A stretch of 64,000 nt of DNA from Bacteroidia bacterium (GTDB taxonomy: Bacteria > Bacteroidota > Bacteroidia > Bacteroidales > Prolixibacteraceae). The stretch spans positions 166,605 through 230,604 of the forward strand of contig JAPLDR010000019.1 in NCBI GenBank assembly GCA_026391655.1, written 5' to 3'. The position numbers and the translations under genes were made by a program. Positions 43,216 to 53,263 of the stretch are shown here, piece after piece. Under the pieces are notes generated by a model. That model did not search any database. It had not been told where the DNA came from and saw only the letters and a list, made by a program, of their open reading frames with translations. Numbering within the stretch: the stretch's first letter is position 1; every line of letters starts with the position of its first letter.

Positions 43216-45639
43216 ATGAAAACACTGATTAGAAATTTATTCCTGGGTTTTTTCCTCTTACTGCTTTTAAATCAATGCTTTTCGAAACATGAGAATGCCC
43301 GTTCGATTGTGAATTTTGGCAAAGGTTGGAAATTTCAGCTCGGTGATATTCCAGGTACTGAAGCTGTTGGCTTCGAAGATGCTTCGTGGCGGGTTTTAAA
43401 TGTTCCACATGACTGGAGCATCGAAGGTGAATTCAGCGAAAAAAATCCGGCATCACCCGGCGGTGGTGCTTTGCCTGGAGGTGTAGGATGGTATCGTAAA
43501 TCTTTCAAAGTTTCGGAAGAAGATATGAAACGTTCTGTATTCATTGATTTTGATGGTGTTTATCAAAATAGCGAGGTCTGGATTAACGGTCATTCACTCG
43601 GCAAACGGTTTTATGGTTACAGTTCGTTCAGATACGAACTAACTCCTTATTTGAATGCAGGTGATAAAGGAAATGTGCTGGCCGTCAAGGTTGATAACAC
43701 AGCACAACCCAATTCGCGCTGGTATTCAGGTTCGGGTATTTACCGGAACGTTTGGCTGGTAACTACGGGAAAAACACACATTGAGCATTGGGGAACCGTT
43801 GTTACAACTCCTGAAATCACTGTGGCAATGGCAAAAGTAAAAACCACCACAAGAATAAAAAATAATCTGAAAATGGGTCAAAAACTGGTCTTTAAAACGA
43901 TCATTGTTGACCCTTCAGGAAAAGAAATTGCGCATGGTAAAATGGATACCGATGGAGTAAAAGATTCGGTGATGAGTACTACTTTCGATTTTGAAGTGAA
44001 AAATCCCATTTTATGGAATCTGGATGCTCCTAAAATGTACTCGGCTATTTCACAGGTTTTTGTTGATGGCGATCTGGTCGATAATTATACCACTCCATTT
44101 GGAATTCGCAGTTTTGAGTTCAGTGTTGACAAAGGATTTTTTCTGAATGGAAAGAATATTAAAATAAACGGAGTTTGCGACCATCATGATTTGGGTTGTC
44201 TGGGTACTGCTATAAACAAACGGGCGATCGAACGTCAACTGGAAATTCTGAGGGGAATGGGCTGTAACGCAATCCGTACTTCCCACAATCCGCCTGCTCC
44301 GGAATTGCTTGATTTAGCTGATAAAATGGGCTTTCTTATCATGGATGAGGCTTTCGATATGTGGAAAAAACCTAAAAATAAGTTCGATTACAGCACTGTC
44401 TGGGATGAGATGCATAAAAAGGACCTTCAGGATTTAATTCTGCGCGACCGGAATCACCCAAGTGTGATGATTTGGAGCATCGGAAACGAAATATTGGAAC
44501 AATGGGACAGTACCGGAATTGTAATAGCCAAAGAATTAGCTGGCTACGTTCGAGAACTTGACACCACACGCCCGATTACCTCTGCGTGTAATGATCCAAG
44601 ACCAACTAATTTTATTCTTCGCTCCGGGACTCTTGATCTGGTTGGGTTTAATTACCACCAGAATGACTTTGAGACTTTTCCACAGACTTTCACGGGACAA
44701 AAATTCCTTGGAACCGAGACCGTTTCTGCTCTGATGACACGTGGTATATATGACATGCCTTCTGATGAAATCCGCCGCTGGCCGGTTCGTGGCGACTGGA
44801 AAGGTCGGATGCCAAATGCTGATAATACCTGTTCTTCATATGACAATGTTTCAGCCCCGTGGGGTTCAACACACGAAGAAACCTGGAAGGTGATTAAAAA
44901 GCATGACTTTCTATCGGGTCAGTTTATCTGGACCGGTTTCGATTACCTGGGTGAACCAACTCCATATTGGTGGCCTTCAAGAAGTTCTTATTTCGGAATT
45001 ATTGATTTAGCAGGTTTCCCGAAAGATGTGTATTACATGTACCAGAGCGAATGGACGAAGAAAGATGTGTTGCACATTTTTCCACACTGGAACTGGACTG
45101 AAGGCCAAACGGTAGATATTTGGGCATATAGTAATGCTGAAGAAGTTGAGCTATTTTTGAATGAAAAGTCGTTAGGTGTTAAGAAAAAACAAGGTGATGA
45201 TTTACACCTGATGTGGAAAGTTCCTTTTGCTCCCGGTACGCTGAAAGCCATATCGCGCACAGCTGGTAAGGAAATACTGGTCAAAGAGGTGAAAACTGCC
45301 GGATTACCAGCAAAATTGGTTGTCACAGCAGACCGCGCTGCTATCAAAGCCGATGGGAATGACCTATCTTATCTTACTATTGATGTGGTCGATGCAAATG
45401 GAACAATTGTTCCAAATGCCGACAATCTCGTTAAATTTCAGGTTGAAGGACCGGGAACGATTGTTGGCGTTGATAATGGCGATCCGGTCAGCCACGAATC
45501 GTTTAAGGCACCTATGCGTAAAGCCTTTCATGGAAAATGTCTGGTGGTGATTCAATCCGGCCAAAAACCAGGCATCATAAAACTTACCGCAAATTCTGAA
45601 GGACTACCCGCTGTCACTATGGAAATAAAAGCCAATTAA
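43216..45639 (+). CDS. Glycoside hydrolase family 2 (beta-galactosidase-like) lipoprotein
   Basis: 807 residues from the ATG at 43216; a TTG 9 bases upstream is in frame but unlikely. The N-terminal signal ends LLLLLNQC (Cys21), a probable lipoprotein. Domains in order: GH2 sugar-binding jelly roll (about 35-185), Ig-like (190-295), TIM barrel (300-590) with acid/base E425 in MIWSIGNE and probable nucleophile E501 in LGTET, then a DUF4982-like domain and a C-terminal Ig-like domain (KLVVTADRAAIKADGNDLSYLTIDV). Cleaves beta-linked galactose or a related sugar. An extracytoplasmic glycosidase placed among glycan-building genes is unexpected; it may simply be a neighbour. Confidence 0.92.
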   Translation: MKTLIRNLFLGFFLLLLLNQCFSKHENARSIVNFGKGWKFQLGDIPGTEAVGFEDASWRVLNVPHDWSIEGEFSEKNPASPGGGALPGGVGWYRKSFKVSEEDMKRSVFIDFDGVYQNSEVWINGHSLGKRFYGYSSFRYELTPYLNAGDKGNVLAVKVDNTAQPNSRWYSGSGIYRNVWLVTTGKTHIEHWGTVVTTPEITVAMAKVKTTTRIKNNLKMGQKLVFKTIIVDPSGKEIAHGKMDTDGVKDSVMSTTFDFEVKNPILWNLDAPKMYSAISQVFVDGDLVDNYTTPFGIRSFEFSVDKGFFLNGKNIKINGVCDHHDLGCLGTAINKRAIERQLEILRGMGCNAIRTSHNPPAPELLDLADKMGFLIMDEAFDMWKKPKNKFDYSTVWDEMHKKDLQDLILRDRNHPSVMIWSIGNEILEQWDSTGIVIAKELAGYVRELDTTRPITSACNDPRPTNFILRSGTLDLVGFNYHQNDFETFPQTFTGQKFLGTETVSALMTRGIYDMPSDEIRRWPVRGDWKGRMPNADNTCSSYDNVSAPWGSTHEETWKVIKKHDFLSGQFIWTGFDYLGEPTPYWWPSRSSYFGIIDLAGFPKDVYYMYQSEWTKKDVLHIFPHWNWTEGQTVDIWAYSNAEEVELFLNEKSLGVKKKQGDDLHLMWKVPFAPGTLKAISRTAGKEILVKEVKTAGLPAKLVVTADRAAIKADGNDLSYLTIDVVDANGTIVPNADNLVKFQVEGPGTIVGVDNGDPVSHESFKAPMRKAFHGKCLVVIQSGQKPGIIKLTANSEGLPAVTMEIKAN

Positions 45640-45660
45640 GTATTGAATATCAGGGCATAA

Positions 45661-45686
45661 GATAGTAATTTTAAAAAATTACTATC
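45661..45686. terminator. Bidirectional hairpin between GH2 and flippase genes
   Basis: GATAGTAATTTT (45661-45672) and AAAATTACTATC (45675-45686) are exact reverse complements with a 2-nt loop, placed between convergent stops. AT-rich, so termination strength is uncertain. Confidence 0.7.
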
Positions 45687-45690
45687 TATA

Positions 45691-47172
45691 TCAGGAGTGA
45701 TAATCTTCCTTTTTGTGATGAATAATGAACTTACTGTGCAAATCTTTCAGTAAAGCCCAAACCTCGTTCCTGTAGAACGTATATACAAGAAGGTACGAGA
45801 ATGCCATTTGCAATAGTCTGATAAAATGAAGATTGTGCGTAGAAACAAAATATTCGCTGAAGATAACAACAGTAGTTACAATGAGGGGCAACCAAATAAA
45901 TTTTAGTGAATTGAATTTGTAAATGAAGAACTTTCGGGAAACAATGAAAAGTAAGAAATTCTGAATCACTTTGGTAATCAGGTTGGCCGCTACAGCTCCC
46001 CAGATTCCGAATTGTTTTATCAGAACAATGGATATAACAATCTGAATAATAGCAGTTATAATATATATTTTGGGAAGAACACTGGTCTTCCTGAAATAAT
46101 AAATAGGAGTAAGAAAATAGTTATACAAACCTCGCGAAGCGAAACCAATATTTAAGATTGAAAGAAAAATAAAGGCAGTTTCATAATCCTTGCTTATCAA
46201 TAAAGGTAGAATAAGTGGAATAAAAAAGGTTGATGCGGGGATTACTAACAAGGTGAAGGCACTAAATCCGCTAAAATATTTGTTCAACTCGGGGGTTGAG
46301 CCAGTCAGTTGATTATCTTTAATTAATCCGTAAACCTTTGGCCAAACATAGCTACCCATTCCATTTAAAACAAATTCAACCAACAGCGTGAATTGAACTA
46401 CAAGCCCAAAAATGGCAACATCCTGTAATGTCATGATATTCGCCATAATAAATGTAGATAAATTAGATATACTCCATGAAATCAGGAAAAAAATCAAGAG
46501 TGGCAGCGAAAAATGAAGGGTTTGTTTCAATTCATCACCAAGGATAATGCGTATTTTCGACTCTTTGGCTAAGGAAATGAAAGCAATAATGAAGATGCCT
46601 GCCCCAGATAGTAACCTTCCCCACATTGGGCCGATCAGTGTAAATGGAAACAGAAATAGACCCCCAAGTGAGAAAGAAATGGTCATTACAAAATTGGCTA
46701 TATTCACGAGGGCAAATCGGGCAGGCTTTTCCTGATTGATCAAAAGATTGGTATAAGTTTTGAAGTAGCTGTTAAAGAATCCGGTAAGAACGGCCATCAG
46801 TCCGTATGGGTAGAAGAACAGCTCTTTCCCCTTGAAAATTAATTTGAACAAATTCTCTCCCAACAGGCAGGATATAAGTGCAATAAATGCGCCCCAAATC
46901 AGCAAATACCCGGTTATCGCCCCGATTTTAGACCTGAGCAAAGCTTTGTCGTGTTTGCTTTCGAAATAACTTACCCCAATAAAAGTGTCTAAGCCTAGAT
47001 TTAAAAGGATCTGTATAAAGCCGGTAAAACTAATGTAAAGAACAAAAGCGCCATAATCGTCTTTAGTCAAGTACTTTAAGTAAAAAATAAGCAGGAAAAA
47101 CGCTGAACTTAGCGGAAGGGCTCCGATAATTGTATAAATCAAAGATGATTTTATCAGGTTTTTCGAGATCAT
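45691..47172 (-). CDS. Polysaccharide flippase (Wzx/MATE-like, MOP superfamily)
   Basis: 493 residues with 12 to 14 membrane segments from the ATG at 47172 (MISKNLIKSSLIYTIIGALPL). The early YLTKDDYGAFVLYISFTGFIQILLNLGLDTFI and mid-protein AVAANLITKVIQNFLLFIV patterns are typical of oligosaccharide-lipid flippases. Moves undecaprenyl-linked repeat units to the periplasm. It is the only gene on the minus strand inside the polysaccharide locus, divergent from the glycosyltransferase at 47330; no O-antigen polymerase (Wzy) candidate was recognised here. Confidence 0.88.
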   Translation of the reverse strand: MISKNLIKSSLIYTIIGALPLSSAFFLLIFYLKYLTKDDYGAFVLYISFTGFIQILLNLGLDTFIGVSYFESKHDKALLRSKIGAITGYLLIWGAFIALISCLLGENLFKLIFKGKELFFYPYGLMAVLTGFFNSYFKTYTNLLINQEKPARFALVNIANFVMTISFSLGGLFLFPFTLIGPMWGRLLSGAGIFIIAFISLAKESKIRIILGDELKQTLHFSLPLLIFFLISWSISNLSTFIMANIMTLQDVAIFGLVVQFTLLVEFVLNGMGSYVWPKVYGLIKDNQLTGSTPELNKYFSGFSAFTLLVIPASTFFIPLILPLLISKDYETAFIFLSILNIGFASRGLYNYFLTPIYYFRKTSVLPKIYIITAIIQIVISIVLIKQFGIWGAVAANLITKVIQNFLLFIVSRKFFIYKFNSLKFIWLPLIVTTVVIFSEYFVSTHNLHFIRLLQMAFSYLLVYTFYRNEVWALLKDLHSKFIIHHKKEDYHS

Positions 47173-47329
47173 AGAGCCTGTTTTAATGCGGAAAATGTCT
47201 GGCAAAAATACTGAAGAATGAATAACTTACCTAATCATTTACCGAACTTAAATAAGAACTTTCGTTATGAATAAAAAAGCGATCAAAGCAGTACATTTGT
47301 GAAAAATCAAATACTGAATTTTAATTGAG

Positions 47330-48496
47330 ATGAATATCTGTTATATTTGTAATGAGTACCCTGAAGGGTCGCACGGGGGAGTAGGAACAATGACACAACT
47401 TCTTGCAGAAGAGCTGGTTTTCGGAAATAATTCAGTGAAAATAATAGGCGTTTACGATTTAGGATATCCTTCGGCTAAATACGAAGTAAAAAACGGTGTT
47501 GAAGTAACGAGAATTAAGGTAAACTTCAAAAACAAAATTGCAGTTATTTGGGGGAATTGGGTAATGGCAAGAAAGATCAGGAAGTGGATAACAAAAGATC
47601 TTGTCGATATAATTGAGTGTCCGGATTCATATGGTTTGTTATCGCTTTTTGCTCCCTTTAAAAAACCACTAGTTATCAGGGCAAATGGCAACAATACTTA
47701 CTTCAGTTCAATTTTAAAAACTCCATTAAAGAAAAATACGGCTTTTTATGAGCGCAATCTATACAAAAAAGCCTCAGGTTATTGCGCTGTTTCTGTTTTT
47801 ACGGCAAACAAGATGAGATTGCTTTTTAATGTTGAAGATTCAATTACAGTAATTTATAATGCAGTTGAAATTCAAAAGGGGGAATTGAACCTGTCTGATA
47901 AATACGATGAAATATTAAAGCTAGCCAATCCTATTATCTTCTCAGGAACCCTAACACCTAAAAAAGGCATTTACGAGCTGGTAAAAGCCGTGCTTATTTT
48001 ATTGCGTAAAGGTGTAGAAGTCACCTTAATAATTAATGGCAAGGATACTGTAAATATGAAAACGGGGAAATCGGTAAAGCGTGAATTAATGGGTCTGATT
48101 CCGCATGACTTTATAAAAAACTTCATCTTTAACGGCCATGTTGCTCGCCACGATCTTTTTTGTCAATACAAATATGCTAAGGCAGCTATATATCCTTCAT
48201 TTGCAGAGGCATTTGCCTTAGCTCCAATGGAGGCCATGGCATCAGGAATACCAACCATTTTTTCCAAAGAATGTAGCGGCGAAGAACTTATTACCGACAA
48301 AGTTGATGGCTTGCTAATCAATCCTTCCTCAGAAGAATCTATAGCACAGTCTATAGAATATTTACTTCAGGATCAAAAAAGAGCAACTCAAATAGGGCAA
48401 AAGGGAAAGGAGAAAATAGAACATTACTTTTCAAAAGAAACAATGACCACTAAAACTCTCGCCTTCTACGGGCAAATTCTAAGCACTTTTCATTAA
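47330..48496 (+). CDS. Glycosyltransferase family 4
   Basis: 388 residues of GT-B fold. The N-terminal loop MNICYICNEYPEGSHGGVGTMTQLLAEEL is the acceptor-side glycine motif of GT4 enzymes; the C-terminal nucleotide-sugar site has IFSGTLTPKKGIYELVKAV and YPSFAEAFALAPMEAMASGIPTIFS with E-x7-E spacing. A TACATTTG box at 47292-47299 may be its -7 element. Likely works in assembly of the same surface glycan. Confidence 0.92.
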   Translation: MNICYICNEYPEGSHGGVGTMTQLLAEELVFGNNSVKIIGVYDLGYPSAKYEVKNGVEVTRIKVNFKNKIAVIWGNWVMARKIRKWITKDLVDIIECPDSYGLLSLFAPFKKPLVIRANGNNTYFSSILKTPLKKNTAFYERNLYKKASGYCAVSVFTANKMRLLFNVEDSITVIYNAVEIQKGELNLSDKYDEILKLANPIIFSGTLTPKKGIYELVKAVLILLRKGVEVTLIINGKDTVNMKTGKSVKRELMGLIPHDFIKNFIFNGHVARHDLFCQYKYAKAAIYPSFAEAFALAPMEAMASGIPTIFSKECSGEELITDKVDGLLINPSSEESIAQSIEYLLQDQKRATQIGQKGKEKIEHYFSKETMTTKTLAFYGQILSTFH

Positions 48497-48540
48497 TCTT
48501 TTAAGGCCAAAAATTTCACAAATGCAACAAATAATTTAAA

Positions 48541-49443
48541 ATGAGCATATTAAAACGTATCTGGCAAAAAACAGCCCCCAATTTCTTACTCGTTTGTATC
48601 CGTTTTTTGTTTGCATCCCAAAATAATAAAGATCGCCGAAAGACTGTATTGGAATTTTTTGATAAGTTTGATTCTAAAACACTTAGTCCGGAAATACTTG
48701 AAGGATTGAAATATTTGAAGTTTCACAAATTTTCTGCATATCCTTACAGATGGGCTCTGAAGTATGATAATATACTCCCTGAGGTATATCGCGATGAACA
48801 ACACAAATGCTTCTATGTACTATTCGAAGGTAAAAAGATGTATTTCCCAGGACGTTTTACCGAAACTCAGGTGATTTGGGTATTCAGGAGTATTAATAAA
48901 GAGCAGGATCCCAAATCTCCACACTTGTATCTGACACATGATTTTCAGGTAGATATCAATAGTATTATCGTTGATGCCGGTGTTGCTGAAGGTAATTTTG
49001 CTCTGTCGGTGGTTGAGAAAGCAAAGCTTTTATACCTGATCGAATGCGATGCAGAATGGATAGAAGCCCTTAGGCTTACCTTTGCACCATGGAATGAAAA
49101 GGTGATTTTTGTCGAAAAGTTTATGTCTGATGTCGAAAGTGACACTACAACTTCAATCGATTCTTTATTGAAGCCGGTTTTGAACGAAAAGTATTTTATT
49201 AAAATGGATATAGAAGGATTCGAAAAACAGGCGCTTAAAGGCATGGAAAATTTGGTTGCATCCGGAAGCAATATTAAAATGGATATCTGCACTTACCATC
49301 ATCCCAATGATTTACAGGAAATTAAAGCAATAGTCAGTGATTATGGATTCAAATGGCATGTATCAGAATCATTTATGCTTTTTTTCCAGCCAGGCGAAGA
49401 ACCCTCTTTCCGTAAAGTACTGATTCGCGCCGGGAAATCATAG
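48541..49443 (+). CDS. FkbM-family methyltransferase (second)
   Basis: 300 residues with an N-terminal helical extension of about 110 residues before the methyltransferase core. Motif I reads IIVDAGVAEGNFALSVV, followed by LYLIECDAEWIEALRLTF, then the FkbM signature YFIKMDIEGFEKQALKGMENL and MDICTYHHPNDLQEI. The extension distinguishes it from the shorter FkbM protein at 40369. 44 bases downstream of the GT4 gene and probably co-transcribed. Last recognisable polysaccharide gene before YfhO. Confidence 0.87.
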   Translation: MSILKRIWQKTAPNFLLVCIRFLFASQNNKDRRKTVLEFFDKFDSKTLSPEILEGLKYLKFHKFSAYPYRWALKYDNILPEVYRDEQHKCFYVLFEGKKMYFPGRFTETQVIWVFRSINKEQDPKSPHLYLTHDFQVDINSIIVDAGVAEGNFALSVVEKAKLLYLIECDAEWIEALRLTFAPWNEKVIFVEKFMSDVESDTTTSIDSLLKPVLNEKYFIKMDIEGFEKQALKGMENLVASGSNIKMDICTYHHPNDLQEIKAIVSDYGFKWHVSESFMLFFQPGEEPSFRKVLIRAGKS

Positions 49444-49585
49444 TTTTGTCACTTTCATGCAACACTTTAATAACAATACAAAATTAGCGTCGCTTAGCTG
49501 CAAATAATTGTTCTTTAGCAAAAACCGGATTAACCAAATTTCAAAAAATATGTACATTTGCAATTAATCTTCAAAAAATTTAATC

Positions 49586-52051
49586 ATGACGAAGTTCTCG
49601 TGGAAGAAAAGTTTACCGCATCTGATAGCAATTCCCCTTTTTCTTCTTTTACCAATCATCTACTTCTCACCAGTTCTGGAAAACCAACAGCTTAGTCAGC
49701 ATGACTCAAAGACTTATATCGGAATGTCGAAAGAGATTGTTGATTACAACAAAAAGAGTGATGATCTTGCATTATGGACCAATTCGATGTTTGGTGGAAT
49801 GCCATCCTATTTAATTGGACTCCCAACTTATACCGCTATTACTTCTGTCTATAATATTACCAACCTGTTTCACTGGAGGCCGATAAGTTTTATATTTCTT
49901 TATCTGATAGGATTTTATATTGCACTTTTGCTTTTTGGAGTAAGTCCATGGCTGGCCATAGTCGGCTCGCTCGCTTTCGGTTTTGGTTCCTATAATTTTA
50001 TCATCATTGCTGCCGGTCATGCTTCGAAGGCTGTCGCTATTGGCTATATGGCACCAGTTATTGCCGGATTTTACTATGCCTTCAAAAAAGATAAGTGGAT
50101 CGGCGGCTCAGTATTTGCCATTTTTCTCGCTCTCGAGATATACGCTAATCATCCCCAGATCGCCTATTATACTTTCCTGATTTTGCTGATTATGGGAATC
50201 ACTGAATTGATTTATGCCATTACAGAAAAACAACTTTCTGAATTTCTGAAAAAATCGGTTATTATATTTGCCTTCGCATTACTTGCTGTTGCTGCAAATA
50301 CAAGCCGACTTTGGACAACCTGGGAATATGGGAAGTATTCGTTACGTGGCAAATCCGAACTAACTAACGATAAGGCAAATAAAACAACAGGGCTCGATCG
50401 CGATTACGCTACGGGCTGGAGTTATGGAATTGGAGAGACATTTACTTTACTGATTCCAAATTTCAATGGAGGCTCATCTGCTGTTGGTTTCAGCCAAGAC
50501 TCGGAAACAGGCAAAGTATTGAAAAGCAATAATATTCCGAATGCAAATACGCTAGTTAAACAACTTCCCGGATATTGGGGTTCGCAACCTGGAACTTCAG
50601 GACCAGTCTATTTTGGCGCAATTATCTGTTTCCTTTTTGTTCTTGGACTATTTCTATTAAAAGGAACAGTCAGAATCTGGGTGGTAGTCGCCACACTGCT
50701 TTCGATTGCACTTGCATGGGGACATAACTTCATGCCTTTCACCAACCTCTTTCTCGACTACTTCCCCGGATATAATAAATTCAGAACAGTAACGATGATT
50801 CTGGTAATTGCCGGATTTACATTTCCACTTTACGCCATTCTCACATTGCAAAAGATTGTTAACGGGGAGATTGACCGCAAGACATGGATTAAACCATTGG
50901 CATGGAGTGTCGGATTAACTGCCGGCATCGCCCTTATTATTGCAATGATACCAAGTGTTGCCGGTTCCTTTATCTCACCTGCTGACAGCCAGTTTCCCGA
51001 TTGGCTCCAAAAAAGTTTAATTGCCGACCGGGAAGCACTCTTACAAGCCGATGCCATCCGTTCAGCTATTTTTATTTTGCTTGGAGCTGGTTTGATTTGG
51101 GCTTTAGTTGAGAAAAAACTTAAAGTAAACACTGCTATTCTGATTTTGGGAGCATTAATCCTTATCGATATGTGGGAAGTTGACAAGCGCTATTTAAATG
51201 ATGCCAGTTTTGTTTCGGATCGTGAGTCAAAGAATCCCTACAAAGCAACGGTAGCTGATATAGAAATATTGAAAGACAAAACGATAGATTACAGAGTATT
51301 AAATATGGCGGTTGATCCATTCGCGGATGCAAGTACTTCCTATTTTCATCAATCAATTGGTGGTTACCACGGAGCAAAAATGCGTCGCTATCAGGAACTA
51401 ATTGATTTTCATATTAGTAATGAAATGGCTTTGATTGCACAGCGTTTCCAGAAAATAAAATCTCAGGAAGGAATGGATTCATTGTTCCTGGGCTTGAACT
51501 CACTCAATATGCTTAATACCAAATATTTCATTTACAATCCGCAAGCTGCTCCGGTTTTAAACAGACATGCGCTTGGAAGTGTTTGGTTAGTCGACAAATA
51601 CAAATTGGTTGAAAATGCCGATCAGGAAATTGCCGCAGTAAAGCTAATCGATCCTGCAAAAGAGGTAGTTGTCGATAAGAAATTTCAGGAACAGCTTTCA
51701 GGAGTTACGCTCACAAACGACTCAAATGCAAGGATTTCATTAACAGCATATTCTCCCAATAAAATGACTTATCATTATCAGGGAAATGGGAATCAGTTGG
51801 CTGTATTTTCTGCCATTTATTATCCAAAAGGCTGGAATGCGTACATTGATGGTAAAATTGTCTCCCACTTTCAGGCTAATTATGTATTGAGGAGCATGTT
51901 ACTACAGAAAGGAAATTATGACATAGTATTCAGGTTTGAACCAACATCTTTTTTAACAGGACAAAAAATCTCGTTCTGTAGCTCGCTGATTCTATTGTTA
52001 TTAATCGCGGGCCTTCTAACAAAAAAGTTTTTCCTTCCAGAGAAAAAATAG
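49586..52051 (+). CDS. YfhO-family multispanning membrane protein
   Basis: 821 residues with about 13 membrane segments in the first 530 residues, then a soluble extracytoplasmic domain. The opening PHLIAIPLFLLLPIIYFSPVLENQQLSQHDSKTYIGM, MFGGMPSYLIGLPTY and ANHPQIAYY are the family features and recall C-type glycosyltransferases, with acidic residues in the first periplasmic loop. YfhO in Firmicutes glycosylates lipoteichoic acid; in Bacteroidota the acceptor is unknown. A TACATTTG box (49553-49560) lies 26 bases upstream of the start. Confidence 0.88.
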   Translation: MTKFSWKKSLPHLIAIPLFLLLPIIYFSPVLENQQLSQHDSKTYIGMSKEIVDYNKKSDDLALWTNSMFGGMPSYLIGLPTYTAITSVYNITNLFHWRPISFIFLYLIGFYIALLLFGVSPWLAIVGSLAFGFGSYNFIIIAAGHASKAVAIGYMAPVIAGFYYAFKKDKWIGGSVFAIFLALEIYANHPQIAYYTFLILLIMGITELIYAITEKQLSEFLKKSVIIFAFALLAVAANTSRLWTTWEYGKYSLRGKSELTNDKANKTTGLDRDYATGWSYGIGETFTLLIPNFNGGSSAVGFSQDSETGKVLKSNNIPNANTLVKQLPGYWGSQPGTSGPVYFGAIICFLFVLGLFLLKGTVRIWVVVATLLSIALAWGHNFMPFTNLFLDYFPGYNKFRTVTMILVIAGFTFPLYAILTLQKIVNGEIDRKTWIKPLAWSVGLTAGIALIIAMIPSVAGSFISPADSQFPDWLQKSLIADREALLQADAIRSAIFILLGAGLIWALVEKKLKVNTAILILGALILIDMWEVDKRYLNDASFVSDRESKNPYKATVADIEILKDKTIDYRVLNMAVDPFADASTSYFHQSIGGYHGAKMRRYQELIDFHISNEMALIAQRFQKIKSQEGMDSLFLGLNSLNMLNTKYFIYNPQAAPVLNRHALGSVWLVDKYKLVENADQEIAAVKLIDPAKEVVVDKKFQEQLSGVTLTNDSNARISLTAYSPNKMTYHYQGNGNQLAVFSAIYYPKGWNAYIDGKIVSHFQANYVLRSMLLQKGNYDIVFRFEPTSFLTGQKISFCSSLILLLLIAGLLTKKFFLPEKK

Positions 52052-52080
52052 TTTTGAGTTTTGATGAATTATATTTTACG

Positions 52081-52959
52081 ATGGCAAAAAATAAACCCCA
52101 AAAACTGAAGAAAAGCTTGTTTAGTTCCTACTTGACAACCACTCTCAGTATTTCTATGATTCTTTTCCTCTTTGGATTAATGGGATTATTACTAATCAAT
52201 GCCCAACGACTCTCCGATTATGTGATGGAAAACATTGGAGTTACATTGATTTTGAAAGATGACGCCAAAGAGGTGGATGTGATGAAACTCCAGAAAACTC
52301 TTGAAGCGACCGATTATATCAAGTCAACAAGATTTGTTGATAAAGAGAGCGCTGCAAATGAATTGAAGAGTGAATTAGGCGAAGATTTTGTCGATTTCTT
52401 AGGATTTAACCCGTTACTCTCATCAATTGATGTAACAGTCTATGCAGGATATGCCAATCCCGATAGCCTTGTAATGCTTGAGAAAAAACTACTCAGCAAT
52501 CCCGAAATTCAGGAAGTTTATTACCAGCGAAACCTTGTGAAACAGCTAAATTCAAATGTGAAAAAAATAAGCTTTATATTATTAATACTTAGCTTATTGA
52601 TGTTTGTAATTTTCACTGCATTGATTAACAATACGATTCGCTTGTCGATCTATTCAAAACGGTTTTTGATTAATACTATGCAGCTGGTTGGTGCCACCAG
52701 ATCGTTTATCCGACGGCCATTTCTGGCTAAAAGTGCCCTTCATGGCGTATACGGCGCACTTATAGCCTGTTTTATGATTCTGGCCATCTTTTTTTCGTAT
52801 CAGAAAGAACTAAAATCATTCGTCGATTTTCAAAATCCGACAGCCCTTGTACTCCTTGTCGGAGGAATTTTCTTAATCGGAATTCTTATTACTTTGATTT
52901 CTACATACTTCGCAGTAAATAAATTTTTACGAATGAAGTTCGATCAGCTCTTTTATTGA
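52081..52959 (+). CDS. ftsX: Cell-division ABC transporter permease FtsX
   Basis: 292 residues from the ATG at 52081. One N-terminal membrane helix, a periplasmic domain of about 110 residues (VTLILKDDAKEVDVMKLQKTLEATDYIKSTRFVDKE...FNPLLSSIDVTVYA) and three further helices with NNTIRLSIYSKRFLINTMQLVGATRSFIRRPFL, the FtsX cytoplasmic coupling loop. Works with the ATPase FtsE to activate murein hydrolases at the septum. ftsE is not adjacent, usual for this phylum. First gene of the ftsX-DUF3098-truB-queA run. Confidence 0.95.
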   Translation: MAKNKPQKLKKSLFSSYLTTTLSISMILFLFGLMGLLLINAQRLSDYVMENIGVTLILKDDAKEVDVMKLQKTLEATDYIKSTRFVDKESAANELKSELGEDFVDFLGFNPLLSSIDVTVYAGYANPDSLVMLEKKLLSNPEIQEVYYQRNLVKQLNSNVKKISFILLILSLLMFVIFTALINNTIRLSIYSKRFLINTMQLVGATRSFIRRPFLAKSALHGVYGALIACFMILAIFFSYQKELKSFVDFQNPTALVLLVGGIFLIGILITLISTYFAVNKFLRMKFDQLFY

Positions 52960-52994
52960 ACTATCTTTGCAAATTAGAATTAATATCTGTTTTA

Positions 52995-53249
52995 ATGGCC
53001 ATAAACATCGAAAATAAGGAAGACAAGGGTTTTGCCCTCGGGAAAGAAAACCTTCGACTTTTAGTGATTGGGTTTCTGATCATAGTTGTCGGATTTGTTT
53101 TAATGATCGGCGGAAAAAGTAACGATCTCAATATATTCAATAAGGAAATATTTAATTTTCAGCGAATTACACTTGCTCCGATCGTAGTCATTATTGGATT
53201 TATTTTTGAGATTTATGCAATCATGAAAAAACCCGGTTCAGATAAGTAA
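52995..53249 (+). CDS. DUF3098 small membrane protein
   Basis: 84 residues from the ATG at 52995; a start at 52956 would overlap ftsX. Two membrane segments (LLVIGFLIIVVGFVLMIGG and LAPIVVIIGFIFEIYAIM) joined by a short loop with FNKEIFNFQRI. The GKENLRLLVIGFLIIVVGFVLM pattern is diagnostic for DUF3098, a Bacteroidota family regularly located between ftsX and uppP/truB. Function unknown; location suggests a link to the cell envelope or division. Confidence 0.88.
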   Translation: MAINIENKEDKGFALGKENLRLLVIGFLIIVVGFVLMIGGKSNDLNIFNKEIFNFQRITLAPIVVIIGFIFEIYAIMKKPGSDK

Positions 53250-53263
53250 AGTCCGGATAATTA

